Shown: positions 29,725-64,000 of the stretch, piece by piece
Layout: each line of letters begins with the position of its first letter
How positions within the stretch are numbered: position 1 is the stretch's first letter
Assembly: GCA_034096865.1 (NCBI GenBank)
Contig: JAWQFJ010000583.1
Span: 1-64,000, forward strand
Source: Theodoxus fluviatilis
Taxonomy: Eukaryota; Mollusca; Gastropoda; Cycloneritida; Neritidae
Reading direction: 5' to 3'
DNA length: 64,000 bases
Notes under the pieces: generated by a model
The model's database searches: none
The model's input: only the letters and a program-made list of their open reading frames with translations
Told to the model about the DNA's origin: nothing
Made by a program: the position numbers and the translations under genes

Positions 29725-31680
29725 TGCACTCACACACAATTATATGGTTGTCTCTTTCCTTCCCTTCTTAAGCTTTGCATGAGATGATGTTTTGACATGT
29801 GCAATTTGCATGCTGATATGGACAGGGATGCATTTGACTGCCTTGTGTTTCAGCTGTTCACGGGACACCTGCTCTTGGCCATCGCAGCATGTGTGCTGGG
29901 GTCCTCCTTCCAGTTTGGCTACAACACTGGCGTCATCAACTCCCCAGAGGAGGTGGGAAGGGCCTCAGCAGTGTCTGCATTCAGCTGCCTTCTTAAGATG
30001 TATTAATTCCCCTGAATTGTACCCACAGTCTCCCTGCACAGTCATTAGAGGCAAATAACTAGAGAAACCATGACTTGACTTGCTGTAATGCCAACATACT
30101 CTAGTGATTTTCACAATCAATGACTTGGCATCGCCGACAAAGAGCTGATAGGCCGTAACAACTTATTTCATTCATTCATTCTCAAGATGTAGGTTTTATG
30201 ACTTGTAATACTACAGTGCATATTCCCTAGCCATCTTTACCATACTGTCCCTAGCTGCTCAGGAAAATTGTGGGCAGCTGGGACTTGGCTGACAGAAGGT
30301 CAGCACAGGAATGGCAGCCGGGATGGAGAAAGGTGATATGGGACATCATGCATTGAGGAGTAAATACTGGGCACTGCAAGGTATTCCCAGTTGAGGTTGG
30401 CTGCAAAGGCTCTTTGGGGCACCCTGCCATCCATTTTCTACAATGCTCGGGGGCAGGGTCCAGGGCCATCTGGAAGGTGACAGGGATGCTGCAGGCGACC
30501 GCTGAAGCTGCTTCGCTGTGGGTGTGGCAGTCCAGCAGGCATCACATACAGGTAGCCACCATCAAATAGTGGACACTCCCTGGTGGCATTTTGCATTGCT
30601 GGGGGCCGCCCGTGGTCGAGCTACTGGAATAGGCCCTGAAAGCTCCACCACCACGGGTTCCAGCTGATGAGGGGAGTGTGCAGTGGCTGTAGCCGTATGT
30701 AGTATAGTACTCTCGTGATGGAGAAGGCCCTTGTATGAGAAAAAGTGTGTATGTAGTAAGAGATGTTGCAGAAAGAAGTATTTGTTGCTGTTCCATTCTG
30801 AAAGAATGCAGTGGCAAGTAATACCAGTGAGGGTTTGGACCTCAGCAGCCCAAAGCCTAATACAGTCACCAACATGTTAGCCAGCTTCACCAGTTTCTTT
30901 GCTCGAAAGGAGTCAATTTGTTATCTATCTATCACAAGTCATTTTTGCCTGCTGGTGGTTGTATTCATGGTGAATGGGTGATAAAGTTCATTGCTGGGTT
31001 GAAAATACTTTGACTGCTGCTTCCACACTCATCTGAGAAATGGGGAGAATGAGTGAGAGAGAGAGTTTACAGCAATATAAAAATTATCTAGTCCATGCTA
31101 ATTTCACCTCAAACTTGACTGCATTGAGCATGTCAAACCCCCTGAATTTAGATAAATTTGAAGATGAGTTTGCTAAGAATTTTAGCTTTGTATATATTCC
31201 TGTTCTTCTTCAACCTAATGTTAAATATTTTTTTATATAGGTACTCATCACCCAAGTCTTGGTTTCACACTTTACCCCCTGATCACTGGGCCACTTGATC
31301 AATCCTGTGCAGTTGTTCTTGCCCCCATTTCAAATAAGATATGATTACCTCAACTTCACAATACAATGCATATCAATTCATTTACTATGAGTGACTTCTA
31401 CCTTACGCAAGAGGAACTTGTCTGACTTGGGAAAGATAGAGACTGCCTGTATCTCACACAGGAGTGCCTAGAGAGAGAACATGCAGATGACTGTTGTCTC
31501 TGCTCCCCTCTCCTGGCAGGTGATGAAAGATTTCTACAACACTACGTATGAGCAGCGCAATGGGTCACCCATGTCCGAAGACCTGGAGACTCTGCTGTGG
31601 TCCTTTACTGTGGCCATCTACGCCGTGGGAGGAATGGTGGGAGGCGTCAGCGCCGGTTACTGGGCAAACCGGTTTGGAAG
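28385..31680 (+). CDS. SLC2A: Facilitative glucose transporter (SLC2A/GLUT), first three coding exons
   Basis: Coding exons 28385-28468, 29854-29952 and 31520-31680 join in phase (0, 0, ending in phase 2) with GT-AG introns. The 114 complete codons start MDLTEQQPLLASETAEIVPS, then TM1 with FQFGYNTGVINSPEE, the class I/II GLUT signature, then a luminal loop with the sequon NTT. TM2 follows (LLWSFTVAIYAVGGMVGG), and the cytoplasmic NRFGR leads into the next exon. Intron positions match vertebrate GLUT1-4. The N-terminus holds an acidic dileucine motif (EQQPLL). GLUTs move hexose across the plasma or endosomal membrane by facilitated diffusion. The remaining ten membrane segments are not found before the ABCC5 exons start at 37493, so the gene is incomplete here. 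Which GLUT paralogue it is cannot be settled. Confidence 0.88.
28712..28911 (+). mobile_element. SINE with LINE-type tail, best copy
   Basis: Head CCCCCTGTGGTTTCGGGGTA, then AGAATTGACCCACAGCGCGT and GTAAGAGGCGAATAACTTAG. The tail is GGCCTTACATAGCCTACAAG, GCTGATAGGCCGTAAAACAC, then (CCAT)n. The minus-strand copy at 16635-16810 and the plus copy at 30003-30178 have the same order. It sits in SLC2A intron 1. Confidence 0.75.
29230..29262 (+). repeat. (G)33 homopolymer
   Basis: 33 consecutive G, followed by an A/G-rich stretch to about 29400. The length is probably approximate because such runs are poorly called. Confidence 0.85.
29668..29726. repeat. (GT)n microsatellite
   Basis: About 58 bp of GT in SLC2A intron 1. 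Confidence 0.9.
29854..29952 (+). CDS. SLC2A: SLC2A exon 2
   Basis: 99 nt after TTGTGTTTCAG, donor GTGGGA. Encodes LFTGHLLLAIAACVLGSSFQ then FGYNTGVINSPEE. Confidence 0.92.
30003..30178 (+). mobile_element. SINE with LINE-type tail, diverged copy
   Basis: Same order as 28712-28911: ACCCACAG, TTAGAGGCAAATAACTAGAG, CATGACTTGACTTGC, CTCTAGTGATTTTCAC, then GAGCTGATAGGCCGTAACAA and (ATTC)n. Confidence 0.65.
30590..30690 (-). mobile_element. SINE-like repeat, copy B (minus strand)
   Basis: On the minus strand reads CCCTCATCAGCTGGAACCCG, TTTCAGGGCCTATTCCAGTA. Same family as copy A. Confidence 0.65.
31245..31332 (-). repeat. Dispersed repeat, partner of 36098-36190
   Basis: The minus strand reads GGATTGATCAAGTGGCCCAG, TGATCAGGGGGTAAAGTGTG. 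The plus strand near 36112 reads GGATTGATCAAGCGGCCCAG, TGATCAGGGGTTAAAATGTA. Probably a SINE. Confidence 0.65.
31520..31680 (+). CDS. SLC2A: SLC2A exon 3
   Basis: 161 nt after TCCTGGCAG, donor GTAAGC. Encodes VMKDFYNTTYEQRNGSPMSE through SAGYWANRFG plus two bases. Confidence 0.92.
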
Positions 31681-31754
31681 GTAAGCATTTTATTGCTTGT
31701 ATCTTTCCTTTTCCATGCAAGTGAACACACAAAAGTATCAAGAGTAACACATGT

Positions 31755-31950
31755 CCCCCTCATCATAAGTTGGAACCCCTGGCTGCTGGGCTTTCGGGGC
31801 CTGCTCCAGTAGCTCAGCCTGAGGCGGTCTCCAAGCAGCCAAAGAGGCTACCAGGGGGCATCGGGACAGGGCCAGAGCATTGTATCCATGTGTGCGATCA
31901 AACCACCATGGAAAATCAAGCCCAACCCATATGGAACAACAGATTAAGAT
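31755..31950 (+). mobile_element. SINE-like repeat, copy C (longest plus-strand copy)
   Basis: CCCTCATCATAAGTTGGAAC, CCCTGGCTGCTGGGCTTTCG, AAAGAGGCTACCAGGGGGCA and a distal part CCCAACCCATATGGAAC, also seen in the copy at the right window edge. Confidence 0.7.
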
Positions 31951-32115
31951 GGTGATAATGATCATCTTTATTTTTGTCCTTTTTGAGGACATTCCCTTTG
32001 GGGAATTTCACTCCACGATTCCCGCTGAGCAGCACCCGGTGATTGGTTTTAGTCCTCGGTAGGAGAGGCCATGTAGGTGAAGCACCTTGCCCAAGGATGC
32101 AACTCTAGGATCTGT
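31951..32115. repeat. Composite SINE-like sequence
   Basis: CTTTATTTTTGTCCTTTTTG and, further on, CACCTTGCCCAAGGATGCAA. The latter motif recurs at 14632 and (inverted) at 35887. Confidence 0.4.
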
Positions 32116-32410
32116 TCAGCTTTAACATCGCACAAGTCATTGCCAAAATTGGCCCTCCCCTTGAGATAGTGAGGAAGTTTTAGGGGTAAAACACTTATTT
32201 GTGGGGGCTCTTCCTCTGAAGTCTGTCTGATCTCTGGCTGTCTTGTGTATTTCCTGCCACTTTCTCTTGTTGTAATGACTGATGTTTCATGGAATACAAG
32301 TCTTCTCAAGACAAGTGTCTTTGTGTTTTCTTACTTTGATGACAGAAGTTGGCATGGAAGGTTTGTCTTTCTCCATTTTATCTTCTACTGTTAAGGTACT
32401 TGATTGCATG

Positions 32411-32477
<67 letters not shown>

Positions 32478-32492
32478 GGTTTGTGTGTGTTG

Positions 32493-32534
<42 letters not shown>

Positions 32535-32545
32535 GTGTTTTTACC
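32411..32545. repeat. (GT)n microsatellite
   Basis: Two long GT runs separated by TTGGTTTGTGTGTGTTGG. Confidence 0.9.
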
Positions 32546-32667
32546 CCATGTTGGTTGGGGATAAGACTATGTGTACTATCTCTCCGTACAAGATATACAA
32601 TGCTAAAGATGAGTTGCTAGGGGAATCAACTTGACTTGTTCACAAACCACCTCTAGTTATATTGTAG

Positions 32668-32772
32668 TCAATGGGCTTATGTAGCCTACAAAGGCTAATA
32701 GTAATAGGCCATACAACTTCATTCATTTGTTCATTTGTTCATTCATTTGTTCATTCATTCATTCATTCATGA
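32668..32772 (+). repeat. SINE/LINE 3' tail with (ATTC)n
   Basis: GGGCTTATGTAGCCTACAAA, GGCTAATAGTAATAGGCCAT, then TTCATT/TTCATTTG units. Confidence 0.7.
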
Positions 32773-32959
32773 AAATGATGCATGCACTTTTGATGTCAGG
32801 GATGAACTGCCCCACATCACACTGATGCAGTTCCACAAAAAAGCCACAGATTCCGAATGATGCTTGCATGTGAATGTTCTATGCAGTGGTACAGTCTGTT
32901 TCCCACAGCTGTACGTCATGGGGTATTATTTATGTCGTGTGATCCCTATATTAAATTAA

Positions 32960-35245
32960 TAAGATGGGCCAGCTGATGGAATTGCTGACAGGCTCGCCAA
33001 GCGGAAGTCCGCTAAAAGGGATCAGGTTTACAACTAAACCTACTACTCCCACCTTGAGAACTATAAAAGGTAAACAAGACAAATAACAAAGTAAATGATG
33101 AACCACCACTGCAGAAGGTAATTCAAACATGAAGTTTAATCAAGCAATGTTCAAAGGTGAGCCACCAAAGTCGGCTATGAGACAACGCCGGTACTATGGG
33201 GCTACTGTCAAAAGTAAACAATAACAAGGCTCCGTCAATACGGAGGGGTAACAGCAGGCTGACGTGGGAGTCACCCTACTGTTACGATAAGCAAGGTCAA
33301 GGTCCCAAGGCACTTCCGCCTGGGACAACACAAAGTAAACAAACACGCAGCAACACGGCAACGCTGAGCTGACCTCGAGTCAGGGCAACGATACCGGTGT
33401 ATAACAAGTGAGGCCGGAAACAGGCAGAACTTCTAGACCTCCCCCCTTCCCTCTACAAGAATTCACTGAAATCGCCCCAAAATTCCCTTAGCCTCTAAAA
33501 CAGGCAACAACATGAAATTCAGGGAACTCACACCTCGAGTGGGGATACGAAGAATGAACACAAATGAAAACAATGTATCTCACCCAACAGCTGTCTAACC
33601 GAGAGCAGCTGTTGCTGAAGTCCAGCGAAGACTCTGTCCAAAGTAAGCCCAGTCCAAAGTAAGTCCAGTCCAAAGTCCGCGGATCGACAGATCCCTATCC
33701 ACAACACTCACTCCCTCGCCCCTACTGGGCAAACACACTGACTGCCCGTGTCAGGTGTACTACACAATAACAACGCTGACTACTACACGTCAGCACAACA
33801 ACGAAACACGTCTCCAAGACGAAACTTTAAACTGATATCCGCTGTGCTCCTGCACAGCGGAAAGAAAGCAGACAGGAAACTCCGTTCCTATCTCCAGGAA
33901 GGCTCAGGTGGGCATCGAAGCAAATTATCCACTTCAATGTTGACCAGATCGTTCGATGACCCCCTCGCGGCGTAGCTCGCCGTCAGGGCTCCTAGTACAG
34001 CAGGACAGGGGTGTCTGCTGCAACCCGAAGCACTCCACCAATCCCCTCAGTCGTCACGCAGCGACCTCCTGGCCACTAGCCCGTCAGATCCGTCTGACGC
34101 CAGTGGACACTCGTAACTTCAAGCCACGTACAGACACATCCAAGACTTCGCCCACACAGGATACAGGGATATAACACAAGCAGCCTGGCACACAGGCTGG
34201 ATACACAAGCAGTATTCACAGGCAGCCCCCACACCGGCTGCCCGACACAAATAGTCTCAAACCAAGCAGCCTGGAATGAAATGAATGAGTGGCGTAAGTT
34301 CACCATATAAGGGAGTGATTACTACAGAACAGGGGGCATCTCAAAGTAATCGCTCCTACTCACAAGGCAGAGTGGCGTTTACTGAATTACTGAAGACCCT
34401 TTTTTACACACAATGATTCAAGTAACACATCACTCATAGGGTCCCGCGAGGTGACAACAACTCGCGGAATTCACTTACTTCACAGATAATTTACTTGCCC
34501 CCCTCTCAGACCACCCCCTCACTCGACCCCGACCCAACGTTTCGAATAAAGGAGAAATTCTCACCTCAACCCATAGGCCGTGAAAACCCAGTCGCCCACA
34601 AGTCCCTTTTCCTCACGTTCTCACCAGAGAACGCCAGTCCACTCTAGGTCGATACAAGACCTCTCAGAAGCACCTGTTGCTTCCACGTCGAGAGATAGCG
34701 TTTTCACGGGACGCTTCACCTGCCTTCTCGGGCCAGTAGAATGACCGTCTACTTCCACGAGCAAGGACTTTTCTTGGAATGCACTTTCCAAATCTCTTAC
34801 GACGCCGTTCCTAGAACGTACTTCTGCAAGGGCGGACGCTTGTCCCACAATGCCAGAAGTTACAAGACTCAGTCTTGCTAAGAGTTGGCATGCAATGCCC
34901 CACTCTGCTAGAGTTCACTAGACTCTCGCCTGTCCGATCCAACGACCAGAAATGATATGATGAGTCTGGCGCGAATTAGCCCATCGAAGCTCGTAGAATA
35001 CCTAATCATGTGACCCTAGGCCAATCAGGACCCGCATTCCAGAATATTAATGACCCGTGGGGTGTAGACCCCGTATGTGCGATGCGCATTGCGGCTGTAC
35101 GTCTCCCAGGTAACTGCCTACCTGGCACAATTGGTGGCGGGAAAGCTCGCGACCTCTCATACCCCGACCTACTTGGCCCTGGGGTCGCTGACCCGCCAGT
35201 CACGTCACACGTGCTCTATGCATGCGGCAAGCTCTCCCCATACAC
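32960..35245. other. Unclassified block, compositionally distinct
   Basis: About 2.3 kb richer in AC and CG dinucleotides than its flanks, with few microsatellites. It starts with a short frame (GPADGIADRLAKRKSAKRD at about 32966-33022) resembling the end of an RNase H domain. A promoter-like stretch with GGCCAATCAGG lies at 35020-35031 and AATAAA near 34543. It could be a non-autonomous retroelement or foreign to the locus. No gene is supported. Confidence 0.35.
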
Positions 35246-35287
35246 ACACTCACACATCCACATTTCACACACACAGTCGCACTCACG

Positions 35288-35420
35288 CGCGACACCTCCC
35301 CTCCCCTCCCCTCCCCTCCCCTCCCCTCCCCTCCCCTCCCCTCCCCTTCCCCTCCCCTCCCCTCCCCTCCCCTTCCCCACCCCCTCCCCTCCCTCCCCTC
35401 CCCTCCCCTCCCCTCCCTCT
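35288..35420. repeat. (CCCCT)n microsatellite
   Basis: Nearly pure CCCCT units, with CCTT and CCCA variants. Confidence 0.9.
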
Positions 35421-35424
35421 TCCT

Positions 35425-35620
35425 AGATCCTATCCATCCTATCCATCCATCTGTCTGTTCATCCATCTGTCTGTTCGTCCATCTGTCTGTTCGTCCATCT
35501 GTCTGTTCGTCTATCTGTCCATCCATCTGTCCATCCATCCATCCGTCAGTCCATCCATCATCTTTCTTTCCATCCATCCATTTGTCTGTCTGTCCATCCG
35601 TGCATCCATCCATGCAGCCA
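35425..35620. repeat. (CCAT)/(CTGT) tetranucleotide region
   Basis: Mixed CCATCTGTCTGTTC units; degenerate. Confidence 0.8.
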
Positions 35621-35779
35621 TCCTCTGCAGTGTCTGGCTAAGTTGGGAACCCATTCTTTCAGTTCTGTTGCTGCCTGGTCAGCCCAGAAAGGCAACACTG
35701 TTGTGCAATTTTGACGTCTTTTGGAATAGCCTTAATTCAGGCTGGATGATATTTTGCACATCTTCTTTATCTGTTGTTT

Positions 35780-35960
35780 GGATTTAGGTTTTTGTGAATG
35801 AGTGGTCCAAGGCCAGTGGTTAGACTGCCCGTCCAATTTCACTTGCAGTTAGCAGTGTCGATGTTTGAAGCTGCACAAATCATAGAGTTGCATCCTTGGG
35901 GAAGGCTCTAGACACTCTGCTTTTCGTCACCCAGGAGTACAATGAGGTACTTTTGACTGG
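35780..35960 (+). mobile_element. Possible tRNA-derived SINE
   Basis: GGCCAGTGGTTAGACTGCCC near 35812 resembles a pol III A-box region. TTGCATCCTTGGGGAAGGCT near 35887 is the inverse of the 32085 motif. Low certainty. Confidence 0.3.
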
Positions 35961-36097
35961 ATTAATGGTACACTCCTTGTGCTGCTACCCCCTACATGCA
36001 TCCCTACACCAGCATTAGGTTGGAATACTCCCTAGGGAGTGGATTTGGTACTAGTACCTGACTGTGTGTCTTATCAGTGTGTCACTTTGTTGATGGT

Positions 36098-36190
36098 CAG
36101 GTGGCAGTGAAGGATTGATCAAGCGGCCCAGTGATCAGGGGTTAAAATGTAAAGTGGCTTGAACCCCAGACGTGGGCGAAAAGTCATTAT
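36098..36190 (+). repeat. Dispersed repeat, partner of 31245-31332
   Basis: See the partner. The copies are in opposite orientation, 4.8 kb apart. Confidence 0.65.
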
Positions 36191-36886
36191 ATAAAACCAA
36201 TCTCTTTGGACTTTTACACATTTTCAAAGATTTATTTGACTTTCTTTGATTTTGATTGATGATGGAAGATCAGTGTCTGTTCAGAAGTCGTACTTGCTAA
36301 CTGTAGTGCTAATGTTTTATACACATATGCAGACATTCTTGTGATAGGGTGCACCTATCACCAAGTGTATTGTACATCTACTGTGTTCATCCTCTATTCA
36401 GTTATCCCTGCTTCTGTCTCTTCCCACCCCCCTATCCTGTGTGTCAGACCTCTCTCCAACCCCCTCCCCCATCCTTTGTCTAAGGCAAGCTGACCAGCTG
36501 ACGCTCTGGGACCCCTCCTCTGCTGTGGTCTGATTGTTGGTGCAGCTGCCCTGTCAGTCACTTGTTACATTAGCGTGACCCCTGGCTAGTGAGCCGTTCT
36601 CCCACTCTGGCATCTGAATTGTAACATTTTGACTATAAATCTGATGTTTCCCCTCAAGTAAGACAACTACTTGCAACGGCATATGATTCATTCAATAGAC
36701 TGTGTTATGATGAATGAGGCAACATCTGTAAGAAGTCCCTTCAAAGTAAGTTAAATGAAGTAATCTCTCTTTTCTGATAAATGGAAGCACAACCCAGGAA
36801 CCAGGGTTAGGATCTGGGAAATAATCTACACCCTGGCTCCTGTGAGGTCCGTGCATTCCCTTGTTAAGGGGGAGACGGCACACAGC

Positions 36887-36962
36887 CAGAGAGACCACTG
36901 CCACCCCGGTCTAGAGAGACCACTGCCACCACGGTCTAGAGAGACCACTGCCACCACAGTCT
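36887..36962. repeat. 25-bp unit repeated three times
   Basis: GAGAGACCACTGCCACCCCG then GTCTA, with small variations. Confidence 0.8.
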
Positions 36963-37492
36963 TGGGCTGGTCCAGGCCATTATCATCAGGCCTCGGACCA
37001 GCCAGCAGCTCCTGTACCCATGGGTGAAAAATAAAGTTGTGGAAAACAGCTACGATTTTGTCTCATACCTGCGCCCTGCTACCATCATGCCTTGTTCCAC
37101 TCCACCACATTCTTGTCAACATGTCAAGCAGCAGGGTACCTCAGCTGCTGCATTGCAAATCAAGTCCTGCTAATTAAGGTTATGTAGTAGTGCTTGTAAT
37201 CAAGGATTTCTAAGCTCTACAGAGTTTTGTTTTTGCTGCTGTTGCTGTTGCTGTGCTTAGTTTTCAGCTGGCTCAGTTTGGTCATTTCTTAGTACATTTA
37301 CTTCACAGAAAATGAATTTCTGTCTGAATATGAAAATTTGAGAAAAAATGTATGTACTAATTCTGACATGATTAAATGGTGCCTTCCCTGCCAGACACTT
37401 GCAGAAGCTGCTATGTGATTTTCTCCTAAATCAGGCCATTGATAGAATTGTTCCTGCCTTTGAAAAAGCACGAGTGTGTTCTGTTTTTACAG

Positions 37493-63373
<25,881 letters not shown>

Positions 63374-63414
63374 GTAAGCAGGAAGGCTTGAAGTAAGAGT
63401 GGGAACCTCTATAC

Positions 63415-63498
<84 letters not shown>
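63415..63498. repeat. (GT)n microsatellite
   Basis: About 84 bp of GT, 40 bp after ABCC5 exon j. Confidence 0.95.
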
Positions 63499-63500
<2 letters not shown>

Positions 63501-63809
63501 AAGCGCTTACATGGTTGTAAGATTACAAATGAAATGTGTGCCTGAAAGTAATACAGGTCATGGTCATCATTATGTGTGAATGTATCTGCAATAAGCTGGT
63601 TTTTTAAAGGGAAGCCACGACCTGCTTACTCACCACTATGTCCTCTTTCCTCATGTTGATTTGTGCCATTCACCTGGTAAATGCGAAAGTAAACATCACT
63701 TAAAATACTGAGAGCGAATAATACAGTGGCACGGAAAAAACTGGATGAACAGTTGTCTGTGAATTGTTTGATTGCTGCTTACATGCAGTGGTGACCTTGG
63801 TGTGGATAT

Positions 63810-64000
63810 GGAATTTGGCACCCAGTCATTGCACATGGGTTGGGCTCTGCCCTCGAGGGTGGTATGAATGCATGGTTGATCTGATTGATCTGACACTATC
63901 AGGATGCCCCTGGGTAGCCTCTTTCGCTGCAAGGAACCAGCCCTGGCAGAGGTACTGGAGCAGACCCTGAAGCTAGCAGCCACGGGTTCCAGCTAATGAG
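63810..64000 (-). mobile_element. SINE-like repeat, copy E (minus strand)
   Basis: Minus strand reads CTCATTAGCTGGAACCCGTG, GCTGCTAGCTTCAGGGTCTG, CTCCAGTACCTCTGCCAGGG, AAAGAGGCTACCCAGGGGCA and distally GCCCAACCCATGTGCAATG. The best-preserved copy of the family. Confidence 0.7.

Noticed and set aside
32966..33022. An RNase H domain end (GPADGIADRLAKRKS)
   Set aside because: Only about 19 residues fit, without upstream support; mentioned under the unclassified block but not called as an element.
35296..35787. 236-codon plus-strand frame
   Set aside because: It is composed of (CCCCT)n and (CTGT/CCAT)n repeats.

Overview
The window is nuclear DNA of a metazoan, most likely a marine mollusc and probably a gastropod. 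The evidence is split genes with GT-AG introns and deuterostome/lophotrochozoan-like gene families, many 5'-truncated LINEs, MITEs, mariner relics and very abundant microsatellites. Some dispersed repeats also look like ones I recall from molluscan genomes. The species assignment is inference.

Three genes are recognised with confidence and one G-protein-coupled receptor at family level. (1) A single-exon rhodopsin-like GPCR lies at 8386-9732 (+); its last codons are the first unit of a 29-bp minisatellite of about 38 copies. (2) A complete five-exon POLR2D/RPB4 gene (RNA polymerase II subunit 4, 141 aa) lies on the minus strand from 28006 to 23583. (3) The first three coding exons of a facilitative glucose transporter (SLC2A/GLUT) lie head-to-head with it from 28385 (+). 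(4) Ten consecutive exons of an ABCC5-like ABC transporter (37493-63373, +) run from Walker A of NBD1 into the second transmembrane domain and leave the window unfinished.

Layout. 1-8.2 kb: repeats, a LINE fragment with an RNase H end, a MITE with perfect 34-bp terminal inverted repeats, and a LINE bounded by (GA)n tracts. 8.2-11 kb: GPCR and minisatellite. 11-18 kb: MITEs, a decayed mariner, a SINE and a LINE fragment. 18.2-20.9 kb: an unidentified, largely open minus-strand stretch. 22.5-28.0 kb: POLR2D with a mariner fragment and a SINE in its introns. 28.4-31.7 kb: 5' part of the GLUT gene. 31.7-37.5 kb: repeats and an unclassified block where the rest of GLUT and the front of ABCC5 would be expected but are not seen. 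37.5-63.4 kb: ABCC5, with introns holding a ~61-bp tandem array, LINEs, a nuclear-receptor-half-site-rich repeat, microsatellites and a 43-bp satellite that carries a LINE insertion.

Two assembly problems are visible. There is a 22-N gap at 52795-52816. About 2.03 kb on its left (50761-52794, including one ABCC5 exon) recurs with small indels at 54548-56584, with 1.7 kb of AT/purine-rich sequence between. This looks like two unmerged contig ends. The direct succession of a truncated GLUT and a truncated ABCC5 also raises the possibility of a misjoin between 31.7 and 37.5 kb. Two observations go beyond ordinary gene annotation: a set of LINE/SINE 3' tails sharing hairpin-plus-microsatellite ends, and an ABCC5 exon flanked by inverted repeats.
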